DNA of 30,058 nt from CAZSLZ01 sp964607865 (GTDB lineage: Bacteria > Vulcanimicrobiota > JAJTBE01 > CAZSLZ01): the NCBI GenBank assembly GCA_964607865.1, contig CAZSLZ010000019.1, positions 1 to 30,058 on the forward strand. The letters are read 5' to 3'. The first letter of the stretch is position 1. Each line of letters opens with the position of its first letter. The notes under the pieces were generated by a model, which was not told the DNA's origin, ran no database searches, and saw nothing but the letters and a program-made list of their open reading frames with translations. The position numbers and the translations under genes are program-made. Shown piece after piece: positions 7,885 through 17,061 of this stretch.

Positions 7885-9138
7885 ATGGACAAACCCCTGA
7901 TAAATCAGAACCTCGATATCTCTCCATATCGTTTTGTTATTGAAGCAATCATATTCTTCACATACCTGGCTTTCGGCCTTACCTGGTCGGCAGCTGGAGT
8001 TTTTCTGCCCGATCTGATGAAGGAATTATCCCTGACCCTGAGCCAGGCCAGTTTTACAAATACCAGCGTAACCCTGGCAAAATTCGCCGGCCCCCTGGCA
8101 ACAGGGTTTGTTTTACAGAAATTAGGCTTGAAGAAATCCTTCACCCTTGCCTCTTTTTTGATTTGTCTTGGCATTCTGGCGCCATTGAGCCACTCCTATG
8201 AATTGATCCTGGCAGCCCGCTTTACCATGGGAATCGGCGGGGCGCTGGTTGTGGTTCTTTTTACCCCCCTGGTAATGGAATGGTTTCCTGCTAATGAGAA
8301 AGTGATAGCCAACGGTTTGAATTATATAGCTTTAAGTATTGGAATGATGCTTGGCCTGGCCTTTACCGATTCTCTCATGAACTATTTTGAAGGCTCCTGG
8401 AAAATGGTTCTTGTTACTTACAGCAGCCTGAGTATTATTATGTTCATAACTTGGCTGCTTGGCGGGAGGGAAGGCCCCCTGGAATGCCAGAAATGTTCTG
8501 CAGAGAGAAAAGTTGAAAGCGGTAGTGAAAAAGCTTCCTTTTTTCAGGCGCTGAAAAATATAAACACCTGGAAATTGACCCTGAGTTATTCAGGAGTCCT
8601 CTCGTTATATATGGTACTCATTACATATTTCCCCACCTTTTATAAAACCCGGGGTTGGTCGCAAATCAATCCCCTGTTTCTGAAAGCCCCCGCCCTGGTC
8701 ATGATCACCTCGGTGCCCACCATAGCCATAGCCATCTGGTTTGCCCACAAAATACAGTTGCGCAAGCCCCTGTTAAAAATAGCCGGTTTGGCGATAGTTC
8801 CCGGTGTTTTTGGTATGTTTCTTTACAGGGATTTAACCGTGGTCTTTATTGGGGCAATACTTACAGGAATTGGAATGTTTTTCTGGCGGCCAGCCCTTTT
8901 TACCATTCCCCAGGAATTACCAGGGGTGAATACAAGGGATGCAGGGCATATAATGGGTATCTTCTGGGCGGTGAGTTATGCGGTTTCGACCCTGAACGTA
9001 TGGCTGGTGGGCAGAATAACCGAGCTGACTGGTTCTTTCATACCGGGCTTCACTTTCATTGCCATCTTCAGCAGTTCAATGTTAATGGGCGCATATCTGC
9101 TGCCGGAAACCGGCCCCGGCAAGTTTGATTCTGAATAA
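7885..9138 (+). CDS. Major facilitator superfamily transporter
   Basis: A 417-residue polytopic membrane protein with about twelve hydrophobic helices split by a central cytoplasmic loop rich in Cys, Arg and Lys (ECQKCSAERKVESGSEK, about residues 200-216). The first half carries an MFS-type motif region around GFVLQKLGLKKSFTLASF and the helix AARFTMGIGGALVVVLF. The overall look (oxalate/nitrate/cyanate-type MFS) suggests a small-anion or organic-acid carrier, but the substrate is not readable. ATG 7885 follows AGGAAAG at a suitable distance. The gene diverges from the one-TM/methyltransferase pair; the roughly 145 bp between the preferred starts would hold both promoters. No terminator is evident before the next gene, 155 bp downstream. 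Confidence 0.88.
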   Translation: MDKPLINQNLDISPYRFVIEAIIFFTYLAFGLTWSAAGVFLPDLMKELSLTLSQASFTNTSVTLAKFAGPLATGFVLQKLGLKKSFTLASFLICLGILAPLSHSYELILAARFTMGIGGALVVVLFTPLVMEWFPANEKVIANGLNYIALSIGMMLGLAFTDSLMNYFEGSWKMVLVTYSSLSIIMFITWLLGGREGPLECQKCSAERKVESGSEKASFFQALKNINTWKLTLSYSGVLSLYMVLITYFPTFYKTRGWSQINPLFLKAPALVMITSVPTIAIAIWFAHKIQLRKPLLKIAGLAIVPGVFGMFLYRDLTVVFIGAILTGIGMFFWRPALFTIPQELPGVNTRDAGHIMGIFWAVSYAVSTLNVWLVGRITELTGSFIPGFTFIAIFSSSMLMGAYLLPETGPGKFDSE

Positions 9139-9293
9139 TGTATTCAATTTCAAAAAGCCTGTCAAATCCATCTTAACCTGAATTATTGTCATTGCAGGGG
9201 TTTACCGGTGATAAGGAAACTATAGGGCACCCTTTTATGTTTTAAGATTACCCACTAATTTTTACAATAATATGTAATGACCTCAGGTAATAT

Positions 9294-11999
9294 ATGAAAA
9301 AAGAAAATTTAAAAGTAAATAAACCATGGAATCTTTCTGTTGATCAATTGGAAAAAAAACTGAAGGTGGACACAACAAAAGGTTTGGACGCCAATGAAGT
9401 TGAAAAAAGAAGAAAAGCAACAGGCAAAAATATCATAAGAAAAAAGAAGAAGAAGAGCGCCTGGAAAATTCTTTTCGAGCAATTCAAGAGTTTGATGATT
9501 CTTCTCCTGGCGGTTGCCGCAACGCTGGCTTTTGCCTTCGAGCAGACCATCGAAGGGTATTCCATTCTGGTTGTAATTGTAATTAATACCGCCATAGGTT
9601 TTTTCACTGAATACAAGGCTGCCCGTTCCATGGAAGCCCTTCGCGAATTAAGCAGAGTAGATGCAAATGTAAGACGGGAAGGTAATGTTCAAAGTGTTTC
9701 CGGCGAAGAACTGGTTCCCGGCGATGTGGTCGTGCTGGAAGCTGGCAATGTGGTCAGCGCTGATGTCCGGTTGATAATGGCATCAAAACTGCAGGTTAAT
9801 GAATCCGCCCTTACCGGCGAATCGGTACCTGTTGACAAGCAGGTTGATAAACTCCCGGAAGACACCAGGCTTGCAGGCAGAAAGAATATGGTTTTCAAGG
9901 GAACTGCCATTACCCGGGGAACCGGCGAGGGGATTGTGGTATCCACTGGTATGGACACCCAGCTGGGCGAAATATCGTCGTTGGCGCAGGAAGCTGAAGA
10001 TGAGGAAACTCCTATTGAACAGAGGTTGAATGAGCTGGCCCATAAGCTGATTCGCATCACTCTTACCGCTGCTCCTGTGGTTGCTGTTGCAGGTATAATT
10101 GCAGGAAAAGATACATTCCTGATGGTTGAAACAGGAATAGCGCTGGCAATTGCCACAGTCCCCGAGGGGCTTCCTGTGGTGGCTACCCTGGCAATGGCCC
10201 GGGGAATGTGGAAAATGGCAAAGCGAAACGCCCTGATTAACCGGTTGTCCTCGGTGGAAACCCTGGGGGCAACCAATATCATCTGCGCCGATAAAACCGG
10301 TACCATGACCATGAATAAAATGACAGTCAACCGGATTGAAATTTCTGGGCAATCCATTGAGGTTGATGGAAATTCAGATAATGAAGGAAGCCTGTTTCAG
10401 GCCGGGGGAGAATCAGTGGAGCCTGGTAAAAACAGCACGTTGAAAAGGCTGATTCAGGTAGGTGTTCTTTGCAACAATGCCAGCCTGAAAAATGGAGAAG
10501 AGGAAAACGGCAATGTTTTAGGCGATCCCCTGGAAGTTGCCTTGTTGAAAATCGGAGAAAAAATAGATCTCCGCCGTCCTGAAATGCTTAAAGAGTTTCC
10601 CGAGGAGAGGGAAGTATCTTTTGACCCCGATGTCAGGATGATGTCCACTTTTCATAAAACCGGTAACGGTTACCGGGTCGCCATAAAAGGCGCGCCCGAG
10701 GCGGTTATTGAGAAAGCCCGGTTTATTCGCGCTGAAGGAAAAGACAATGATTTTACCGATTCGGGGAAAGAAGAATGGAAAAAAAAGAACCGGGAAATGT
10801 CGGGACAGGGTTTGAGGGTTCTGGCAATGGCTGAGAAAAAGACTGACAGCAAAGATGCCCAACCTTATGAAGATATGGTTTTTCTGGGGCTGTCAGGTTT
10901 GTATGATCCCCCAAGAAACAAGATAAAGGAATCGATTGCCCAGTGTAAGGATGCGGGAATAAGGGTTATAATGGCAACAGGTGACCATAAATTGACCGCG
11001 GGCAAGGTGGGAAGCGAGCTGGGCCTGCTGGAAACCGAAGAAAATCTTGAAGAAAAGGTTATTGAAGGCGAACTTCTTGAAAATATTGACAACATCAGCG
11101 ACGAAGACAAACAAGAAGTCATAGATGCCAACATAATTGCCAGGCTGACTCCAGAACAGAAACTGAACCTGATTCAGATTCACCAGGAAAACAACAGTAT
11201 CGTAGCTATGACCGGCGACGGTGTTAATGATGCCCCTGCATTGCAGAAGGCTGATATTGGTATTGCAATGGGCAGGAGAGGTACCCAGGTGGCTAAGGAA
11301 GCTGCGGATATGATTCTGAAAGACGATGCATTTTCCTCCATTGTTGCTGCGGTGGAGCAGGGAAGAATCATTTTTAAAAATATACGCAACTTTGTTTACT
11401 ATCTTCTTACTTTTCACATCAGCGAGGTCATTACACTTTTCCTGGCTTCAATTATGAACATACCCCTGCCTCTTCTGCCTCTCCAGATTCTTTTTCTGAA
11501 TATAGTTATTGATATTATACCGTCCATGGCTCTAGGGGTTGGAGGCAAAAATCCCAGGGTTATGAACGAATCGCCCAGAGCTAAAAACGAACCTGTCCTT
11601 ACAAAAGATCACTGGAAATCCATGGCTGTTTTTGGAATAATAATAGCTACAATGACCCTGACGGCATTTCTCATTTCGAGAAATTTTCTCGGTATGAATA
11701 TGAGCCAGGCTGTCACAGTTTCCTTTCTGACCATTTCGTTTTCTCAGCTCTGGCATATCTTCAACCTGCGAGGCAAACACACGACCATCATCAAGAATGA
11801 AATTACTTACAACCCTTATGTATGGGGAGCAATCGCCCTGTGCATATCTCTCCTCTTGACAGCGGTTTATTATGAGAAGCTGGCGGGAATATTGAAGGTT
11901 AAACCGCCGGGGGCAGATGGCTGGATGCTGGTTCTTGGTTTAAGCCTGGTACCACTGATATATGGACAGGCGCGTATATATTTGAAAAGAGAAAATTAA
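9294..11999 (+). CDS. P2-type cation-transporting ATPase (Ca2+-ATPase-like)
   Basis: A 901-residue membrane pump with all P-type marks in order. They are the N-terminal cation ATPase domain, actuator loop LTGES (about 173-177), M4 TVPEGLP, phosphorylation site DKTGTMT (Asp near 333), nucleotide-binding KGAPE (about 465), the hinge TGDGVNDAPA (about 639-648) and C-terminal membrane helices. Compared with SERCA/PacL ion sites, the M4 Glu, M5 Glu (E711), M6 Asn (N736) and M6 Asp (D740) are kept. The M5 Asn is His708 and the M6 Thr is Ile739, so ion choice (Ca2+, Mn2+, or Na+/K+) is open. ATG 9294 has AGGTAA upstream. An aldo/keto reductase follows after 18 bp, implying one transcript. A long antisense open frame inside is a shadow. 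Confidence 0.93.
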   Translation: MKKENLKVNKPWNLSVDQLEKKLKVDTTKGLDANEVEKRRKATGKNIIRKKKKKSAWKILFEQFKSLMILLLAVAATLAFAFEQTIEGYSILVVIVINTAIGFFTEYKAARSMEALRELSRVDANVRREGNVQSVSGEELVPGDVVVLEAGNVVSADVRLIMASKLQVNESALTGESVPVDKQVDKLPEDTRLAGRKNMVFKGTAITRGTGEGIVVSTGMDTQLGEISSLAQEAEDEETPIEQRLNELAHKLIRITLTAAPVVAVAGIIAGKDTFLMVETGIALAIATVPEGLPVVATLAMARGMWKMAKRNALINRLSSVETLGATNIICADKTGTMTMNKMTVNRIEISGQSIEVDGNSDNEGSLFQAGGESVEPGKNSTLKRLIQVGVLCNNASLKNGEEENGNVLGDPLEVALLKIGEKIDLRRPEMLKEFPEEREVSFDPDVRMMSTFHKTGNGYRVAIKGAPEAVIEKARFIRAEGKDNDFTDSGKEEWKKKNREMSGQGLRVLAMAEKKTDSKDAQPYEDMVFLGLSGLYDPPRNKIKESIAQCKDAGIRVIMATGDHKLTAGKVGSELGLLETEENLEEKVIEGELLENIDNISDEDKQEVIDANIIARLTPEQKLNLIQIHQENNSIVAMTGDGVNDAPALQKADIGIAMGRRGTQVAKEAADMILKDDAFSSIVAAVEQGRIIFKNIRNFVYYLLTFHISEVITLFLASIMNIPLPLLPLQILFLNIVIDIIPSMALGVGGKNPRVMNESPRAKNEPVLTKDHWKSMAVFGIIIATMTLTAFLISRNFLGMNMSQAVTVSFLTISFSQLWHIFNLRGKHTTIIKNEITYNPYVWGAIALCISLLLTAVYYEKLAGILKVKPPGADGWMLVLGLSLVPLIYGQARIYLKREN

Positions 12000-12017
12000 A
12001 CCGGGGAGGATGAAAAA

Positions 12018-13004
12018 ATGAAGTATAAAAATTTAGGAAACAGCGGCCTGAAAGTTTCTGAGTTATGTTTTGGCACTCTTACCTTTGGAGGAACACAGGA
12101 GCACAAGGAGCTGGGCGCCCTGGATCAGAAAGAGGTCAACAGGTTGGTGGATATGGCAATCGACGGCGGAATTAATTTTTTTGACACTGCCGATGTTTAT
12201 TCCCATGGGCTGGCAGAAGAGATGCTGGGCAGAGCTTTAAAGGGTAAAAGAAATGAGGTAATCATCACTTCAAAGGTATTCGGCAAAATGGGAGATGGGC
12301 CAAACCAGAAAGGCCTTTCCCGTTATCATGTTATTAATGCCTGCGAGGCAAGCCTGAAAAGGTTGAAGACCGATCATATAGATCTTTATCTTATTCACAA
12401 CTATGACAGTAATACCCCCATGGAAGAAACCTTGAGGACAATGAATGACCTGGTGCGCCAGGGAAAAGTCCGCTACATCGGAGCTTCCAACCTGTCGGGC
12501 TGGCAGCTTACCCGGTTTCTTTGGCTCAGTGAAAAATATAACCTGGAAAAATTCATAGTAATTCAATCTCTATATACCTTGGTCAACCGACATATAGAAT
12601 TTGAGGTTTTACCGGCGGCACGGAACCTGGGTATAGGGGTTACCACCTGGGGATCTCTGGGCGGAGGCTTTCTTACGGGAAAATACAGAAAAGATAAACC
12701 TGCCCCTGAAGACGCCCGCAGAGTAAAAAAAGATGAACCGGTTCCTCAATTTGATGAAGAATGGGGATACCGGATTTTGGATGAACTGGAGAAAATTGCC
12801 AGAAACCACAACGCCACCATTGCCCAGACGGCAATAAATTATCTGTTGAGAAAACCGGGAGTTTCATCTGTGATTTTCGGGGCAACCAAACCACAACAGA
12901 TGAAAGACAACCTGGGGGCAACCCAATGGAAAATGGCACCGGAAGAAGTTGAAAAACTTGATGAGATAAGCAGGCCGGTAAAAATCTACCCATATTCAAT
13001 GTAA
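12018..13004 (+). CDS. Aldo/keto reductase
   Basis: A 328-residue NADPH-dependent oxidoreductase of the aldo/keto reductase superfamily, in the Kv-beta/YghZ-like branch with a TIM-barrel fold. The start MKYKNLGNSGLKVSELCFGT is diagnostic. The catalytic tetrad is visible: Asp and Tyr in FFDTADVYSHG (about 55-65), Lys in IITSKVFGK and His in LYLIHNYD. The C-terminal cofactor region SVIFGATKPQQMKDNLGA is intact. It starts at ATG 12018 with GGGGAGGATG upstream, 18 bp after the P-type ATPase stop, so both probably share one mRNA. The physiological carbonyl substrate is unknown. There is no obvious terminator after it. Confidence 0.92.
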   Translation: MKYKNLGNSGLKVSELCFGTLTFGGTQEHKELGALDQKEVNRLVDMAIDGGINFFDTADVYSHGLAEEMLGRALKGKRNEVIITSKVFGKMGDGPNQKGLSRYHVINACEASLKRLKTDHIDLYLIHNYDSNTPMEETLRTMNDLVRQGKVRYIGASNLSGWQLTRFLWLSEKYNLEKFIVIQSLYTLVNRHIEFEVLPAARNLGIGVTTWGSLGGGFLTGKYRKDKPAPEDARRVKKDEPVPQFDEEWGYRILDELEKIARNHNATIAQTAINYLLRKPGVSSVIFGATKPQQMKDNLGATQWKMAPEEVEKLDEISRPVKIYPYSM

Positions 13005-13167
13005 GCCAGAATTTATAATTACTGTCGCCTTTGTTTAACTGATTCTGCTCAAACACCTGACCCCCTTACCTGAGAATTTGGGAAAGCTTTTCTGTTTCTG
13101 ATAGTTCCAAGGTTTATTTGAGAAATTGGCATTGTTATCATCAAAGGAAATAATAATATCTTTTCGA

Positions 13168-13185
13168 AATAACAATACTGTTATT
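13168..13185. promoter_or_regulatory. Inverted repeat upstream of the Mo hydroxylase operon
   Basis: AATAACA-ATAC-TGTTATT, a perfect 7+7 bp dyad 50 bp before the first gene. A weak promoter candidate TTGTTA-N16-TAATAT lies just upstream (about 13133-13160). The dyad would fall near the transcription start and could be an operator. The remainder of 13005-13234 is A+T-rich and shows no gene. Confidence 0.35.
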
Positions 13186-13234
13186 GTAAATTTAATAAAT
13201 TTCTTTCCCTTATTAAATTCTCAAGGAGGTCGTT

Positions 13235-14122
13235 ATGCCTGCCGTAGCTGATTTAACTTATGAAAAACCTGCCACATTGGATGAACTGCTGAAAATATGC
13301 AGTTCCGGAAAAAAAGCCCGTTTTCTTGCCGGAGGGACGGATCTTATCCCCCGCTGGGAAACCGATATGCAGGATGTGGATACCCTTATCGATATCAAGG
13401 GGATAGATGAGTTAAAAGGAATCAAAATGGAAGGCGATAAACTCATAATTGGCTCTCTAACCACCCTGACTGAACTTCATGAATCAGCACTTGTAAAAAA
13501 CGAATTTCCAGTTTTATGGGAAGCCACCTGCAGCTTTGCCTCGGTTTCCATAAGAAACCGCGCCACCATAGGCGGAAATATCTGCAACGCAATACCCTGC
13601 GCCGATACCGCCCCACCCTGCCTTATCTATAACAGTGTGGCAAGAATAATAAACTCAAAGGGAGAAAGAGGCGTGCCCCTGAAAGATTTCTTCCTGGGCA
13701 ACCGTAGAACAGCCCTGAATGAAAAAGAAGTTCTCAAACAAATTATCCTGGAAAAACCCACAGGCAAAAACGGCGGAGCATTCGTAAAACTAAAACGATA
13801 CCGGGGTGAAGACCTGGCCCAGGCAAGCATAGCCATTTTGATTACTGAAAAATTCAATTACAGCCTGGCTTTCGGATCCTTGGCGGCAACCCCCCGGCCG
13901 GCAACGAAAATTCAGGATTTACTCAAGGGTAGAGAGTTGTCCTCTGAGTTGATTCAAGAAGCAAAAAGCCTGGTAAAAGATGAAATTTCACCCATTACCG
14001 ACGTCCGGGCTTCCAGAGAATACCGGCAGTTGATGTCGGAAATCATGCTGGAACGGGGCCTTGAAACCGCCAGTAAAAGACTGCAGAAAATCGGGCCCGA
14101 TTACGGCCATTCAATAATTTAG
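13235..14122 (+). CDS. Molybdenum hydroxylase FAD-binding subunit
   Basis: The medium subunit (CoxM/XdhB family) of a xanthine dehydrogenase-family molybdenum hydroxylase; it passes electrons from the 2Fe-2S subunit through FAD. The sequence has the PCMH-type FAD signatures: FLAGGTDLIP near residues 30-39 and TIGGNICNAIPCADTAPP near 110-127, plus the C-terminal CO-dehydrogenase flavoprotein domain. At 295 residues it has standard length and lacks the extra 4Fe-4S loop known from 4-hydroxybenzoyl-CoA reductase. ATG 13235 has a perfect AAGGAGGT site upstream. It is the first gene of a three-gene operon, with the iron-sulfur subunit 9 bp downstream. Symbols such as xdhB or coxM are withheld because the substrate is uncertain. 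Confidence 0.93.
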   Translation: MPAVADLTYEKPATLDELLKICSSGKKARFLAGGTDLIPRWETDMQDVDTLIDIKGIDELKGIKMEGDKLIIGSLTTLTELHESALVKNEFPVLWEATCSFASVSIRNRATIGGNICNAIPCADTAPPCLIYNSVARIINSKGERGVPLKDFFLGNRRTALNEKEVLKQIILEKPTGKNGGAFVKLKRYRGEDLAQASIAILITEKFNYSLAFGSLAATPRPATKIQDLLKGRELSSELIQEAKSLVKDEISPITDVRASREYRQLMSEIMLERGLETASKRLQKIGPDYGHSII

Positions 14123-14131
14123 GGGGCAGCC

Positions 14132-14611
14132 ATGAAGAAAAACATCACATTCATTGTTAATTCAGAAAAAGTCAGCCTGGAAGTAGAACCTGCAGAAACT
14201 CTGCTGAGCGCCTTAAGAAACAGGCTGGGAATAAAAAGCCCAAAATATGGCTGCGGCCAGGGAGATTGCGGGGCCTGCAATGTTCTGCTTAATGGCAAAT
14301 CGGTTCGCAGCTGCCTGGTGCTGGCGGTAGAAGTTGACGGAATGGAAGTCATAACTCTGGAAGGGCTCACAAAAGACGGGCTTACCCAGCTGCAGAAATC
14401 ATTTCTGAAGAACAACTCGTTCCAGTGCGGTTTCTGCACACCCGGCATGACCATCTCTGCTCATGAACTTATACAGAAAAACCCTCATCCCTCAGAAGAA
14501 GAAATCAAGGAGGCGCTGAGCGGCAATTTATGCCGGTGTACCGGCTACACCCCAATAATTGATGCAATAAAAGTGGCAACATGTAAATGTAAGGAGGGTG
14601 AAAATGAATAA
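14132..14611 (+). CDS. Molybdenum hydroxylase 2Fe-2S subunit
   Basis: The small subunit (CoxS/XdhC-type), 159 residues, carrying two 2Fe-2S clusters. The N-terminal plant-ferredoxin-like cluster uses the cysteines of CGQGDCGACNVLL (C41, C46, C49) and a later Cys in VRSCLVL. The C-terminal helical cluster uses QCGFCTPGM (about C99, C102) and CRCTGYTPI (about C133, C135). It moves electrons between the Mo site and FAD. It begins 9 bp after the FAD subunit, and its last codons overlap the start of the Mo subunit by 8 bp, a sign of translational coupling. No residue of the two cluster motifs is missing. Confidence 0.95.
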   Translation: MKKNITFIVNSEKVSLEVEPAETLLSALRNRLGIKSPKYGCGQGDCGACNVLLNGKSVRSCLVLAVEVDGMEVITLEGLTKDGLTQLQKSFLKNNSFQCGFCTPGMTISAHELIQKNPHPSEEEIKEALSGNLCRCTGYTPIIDAIKVATCKCKEGENE

Positions 14612-16946
14612 ATTTAAAACCGTGGGCCACGATGAAATAAGAGTGGACGGAAAAGCCAAGATTACCGGAGCAGCCCAATATGTGGATGATATGGACTTCG
14701 GCCCTTCCCTGCTTTATGCTGAAATTGTTGAAAGCCCTCATGCCCATGCCCTTATAAAAGAAATTGATACCACTGAGGCAATGAAATTGCCCGGCGTCCG
14801 GGCTGTGGTAACAGGCAAGGATTTTCCTTATACTTTCGGGCTTTACCTTAAAGATCGATTCATTTTTGCCATGGACAGGGTTCGGTTTGTTGGCGAGCAG
14901 GTTGCCGCAGTGGTGGCTGACAACCCAGAAACAGCCAGAAAAGCCGCCTCACTGGTAAGAGTAACCTATGAAAAACTGCCCTCCAACCTTACTATTGAAG
15001 AATCTTTGAAAAAAGGCAGTTTTCTTATCCATCCCGATCTCCACAATTACCATGTGGTTCCCTGGTTATTTCCCCAGAAGGGCAGGAATATTTCCCATTT
15101 AAGAACCATTCGCAAGGGTGATGTGGAAAAGGGTTTTAAAGAAGCAGATTTCGTTCTTGAAGACACTTACCGGGTCCCCCGTTATTCCCATTGCGCCATT
15201 GAGACTCACATAGCAGTAGCCAAACTGGATTATTCAGGGCGGCTTACATTGTGGTCGGCTTCTCAATCTCCATATACTCAGAGAAACCTTATAGCCGATG
15301 CCCTGAAGGAGCTGGGTTTTTCCCATAAGGATGTGCGGGTAATTACTCCCTTTGTTGGGGGAGGTTTCGGAGGCAAGGCCGGTGTAACCATGGAAATTCT
15401 GGCGGCTGTACTTGCGGTAAAAGTCAAGGGAAGGCCGGTAAAAATGCGATTCAACCGCGCCCAGGAGTTCTATAACACTTACCAGCGCCAGGGTACCACA
15501 GCTACCCTTAAAGTGGGAGTAAAAAAAGATGGCAGCATAACCGGTTTTAAACACGTGGTTTATTGGGATGCCGGCGCATATACCGAATACGGCGCCAACG
15601 TAACCAATTCAGCAGGCTTATCAGCCACCGGGCCTTACCGGATACCCAATGTATATATCGATTCGGTATGTGTCTATACCAACCTGCCTCCCGGCGGCCC
15701 TTACCGGGGTTTCGGCTATTCTGAACTCCTTTTCGGTATTGAGTCCCATTTTGACCGGATCGCCCAAGAAATAGGGATGGATCCCGTAGAATTCCGCCGG
15801 AAAAATGCCATACGGGGCGGCGACACCCTTTGCTACGGCGCCCATATGAACCCTAACGGGCTTCTGGAATGCATAGACAAGGTGAGTAAGGAGATCGAAT
15901 GGGATAAAAAAGATAAAACCAGCCAGCCTCATAAGGCTGTCGGTAAAGGTTTTGCCTGTTTCTGGAAAGCCCCTGCCATGCCCCCAAATGCAGGCTCCTC
16001 AGCTTTTCTGAAATTCAATGAGGATGCCAGTATGAATATTCTCATATCGGGCATGGAAATCGGACAGGGCTTACTAACGGTTATGGCTCAGGTTGCCTCC
16101 GAGGTTCTGACGGTTCCCGTGGAAAAAATCAGGGTGGAAACCCCGGATACCGATTACAGCCCATATGAATGGCAGACAGTGGCAAGCCATGTTACCTGGG
16201 GGTGCGGCAATGCAGTTCGTATGGCAGCCGAGGATGCCAGGGAACAGATTTTCGAAATGGTTAACAAAGCTCTTCACTATAATATAAGCGATCTGTACCT
16301 TGAAAACCAGAAAGTAAAATGTAAAACCGATTCGGATTTTTCTCTTAATCTTGAAGATATAGTCATCAATGGAATCCAACTCAAAGACGGCACTTTCAGA
16401 GGCAGGCCCGTGCTGGGCAGAGGCAGTTTCATGCCCCAGTATGCCTCAGCTATTTCCGACCCGAAAACCAGCCAGGGCGGGCACCCAAATGTTCACTATA
16501 CAGTAGGGGCAGCTGCAGTGAAACTGGAAATTGACAGGCAAACCGGAAAATTGAGAATTCTGAAAGCTGTAGAAGCTCTTGATTGTGGCAAGGCACTGAA
16601 CCCCCTGCTGGTGAAACAGCAAATCATTGGCGGCCTGTTGCAGGGGTTGGCCACAGCCTTATATGAAGATATGCGGTTTGATGTAAACGGTAAATTGTTA
16701 AACCCCAATTTTACTGACTATAAAATACCCACAGCTATGGATATTCCCGATGAAGTGGTTCCCATAATAGTGGAGGTTCCCCAGTTTGACGGCCCCTTCG
16801 GCGCCCGGGGCGCCGGCGAGCATCCTATGATTCCCGCAGCCCCCATGATAGCCAATGCCATATATGACGGAGTAAAAATAAGGCTCAAATCAATGCCGCT
16901 TACGGCGGAAAAAGTTGCCCTGAAATTACACTCAGAAACGACTTAA
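14604..16946 (+). CDS. Molybdenum hydroxylase large (Mo-cofactor) subunit
   Basis: The catalytic subunit (CoxL/XdhA family), 780 residues from ATG 14604, which lies after AAGGAGGG; a GTG at 14598 inside that site is rejected. It hydroxylates a heterocycle or aldehyde with oxygen from water at a Mo-pterin centre. Visible motifs are GGGFGGKAG (about 251-260), PYRGFGYSE with Arg368, GMEIGQGLLT (about 487) and GARGAGEHP with the proposed catalytic base Glu739. The CO dehydrogenase signature AYRCSFR is absent. The residue after GGFGGK, Glu in bovine xanthine dehydrogenase (E802), is Ala259 here, which argues against a purine substrate. Maturation genes such as xdhC/coxD are not in the window. A strong terminator ends the operon. 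Confidence 0.94.
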   Translation: MNKFKTVGHDEIRVDGKAKITGAAQYVDDMDFGPSLLYAEIVESPHAHALIKEIDTTEAMKLPGVRAVVTGKDFPYTFGLYLKDRFIFAMDRVRFVGEQVAAVVADNPETARKAASLVRVTYEKLPSNLTIEESLKKGSFLIHPDLHNYHVVPWLFPQKGRNISHLRTIRKGDVEKGFKEADFVLEDTYRVPRYSHCAIETHIAVAKLDYSGRLTLWSASQSPYTQRNLIADALKELGFSHKDVRVITPFVGGGFGGKAGVTMEILAAVLAVKVKGRPVKMRFNRAQEFYNTYQRQGTTATLKVGVKKDGSITGFKHVVYWDAGAYTEYGANVTNSAGLSATGPYRIPNVYIDSVCVYTNLPPGGPYRGFGYSELLFGIESHFDRIAQEIGMDPVEFRRKNAIRGGDTLCYGAHMNPNGLLECIDKVSKEIEWDKKDKTSQPHKAVGKGFACFWKAPAMPPNAGSSAFLKFNEDASMNILISGMEIGQGLLTVMAQVASEVLTVPVEKIRVETPDTDYSPYEWQTVASHVTWGCGNAVRMAAEDAREQIFEMVNKALHYNISDLYLENQKVKCKTDSDFSLNLEDIVINGIQLKDGTFRGRPVLGRGSFMPQYASAISDPKTSQGGHPNVHYTVGAAAVKLEIDRQTGKLRILKAVEALDCGKALNPLLVKQQIIGGLLQGLATALYEDMRFDVNGKLLNPNFTDYKIPTAMDIPDEVVPIIVEVPQFDGPFGARGAGEHPMIPAAPMIANAIYDGVKIRLKSMPLTAEKVALKLHSETT

Positions 16947-16948
16947 AC

Positions 16949-16982
16949 AAAAACTCCCCGGTGCGCACCGGGGAGTTTTTTT
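16949..16982 (+). terminator. Strong intrinsic terminator of the Mo hydroxylase operon
   Basis: A perfect G+C-rich inverted repeat (core CTCCCCGGTGC/GCACCGGGGAG, centred between 16964 and 16965) flanked by an A-tract and followed by seven T (16976-16982). It starts 3 nt after the stop codon and could act in both directions. Confidence 0.93.
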
Positions 16983-16986
16983 CTGT

Positions 16987-17061
16987 ATGAATATACAAAT
17001 TCCCAGAGAACTTCAACGATGGTTGAACGAAAAGACAAAATCTACACAAATGCAGTCATAA
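16987..17061 (+). pseudogene. Possible remnant of a ribbon-helix-helix antitoxin
   Basis: A 24-codon frame starting MNIQIPRELQRWLNEKTKS and stopping at TAA 17059-17061, inside the left arm of the inverted repeat described next. The pattern I-x-IP-x-EL-x3-L-x-EK-x-KS resembles the first strand and helix of ParD/RelB-like ribbon-helix-helix antitoxins, where roughly 40-60 more residues would normally follow. Nothing after the stop continues it. No good ribosome site exists except GGGGAG within the terminator stem. It may be a truncated remnant, or chance. Confidence 0.3.

Noticed and set aside
7740..7892. Longer N-terminus (TTG 7892) of the one-TM protein
   Set aside because: No ribosome site, overlap with the divergent MFS start, and a better GTG/TTG start with AAAGGA directly before the membrane anchor.
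8655..9128. A 157-codon plus-strand frame inside the MFS gene
   Set aside because: It is an offset frame of the transporter, with a translation that has no membrane or domain pattern.
9689..10357. Long minus-strand open frames (222 and 189 codons) opposite the P-type ATPase gene
   Set aside because: They mirror the strongly coding ATPase frame, have low-complexity Ser/Thr/Val-rich or Cys/His-rich translations and no ribosome sites.
13235..16946. Aerobic carbon monoxide dehydrogenase (coxMSL)
   Set aside because: Gene order M-S-L fits, but the large subunit lacks the AYRCSFR active-site loop and has PYRGFG instead.
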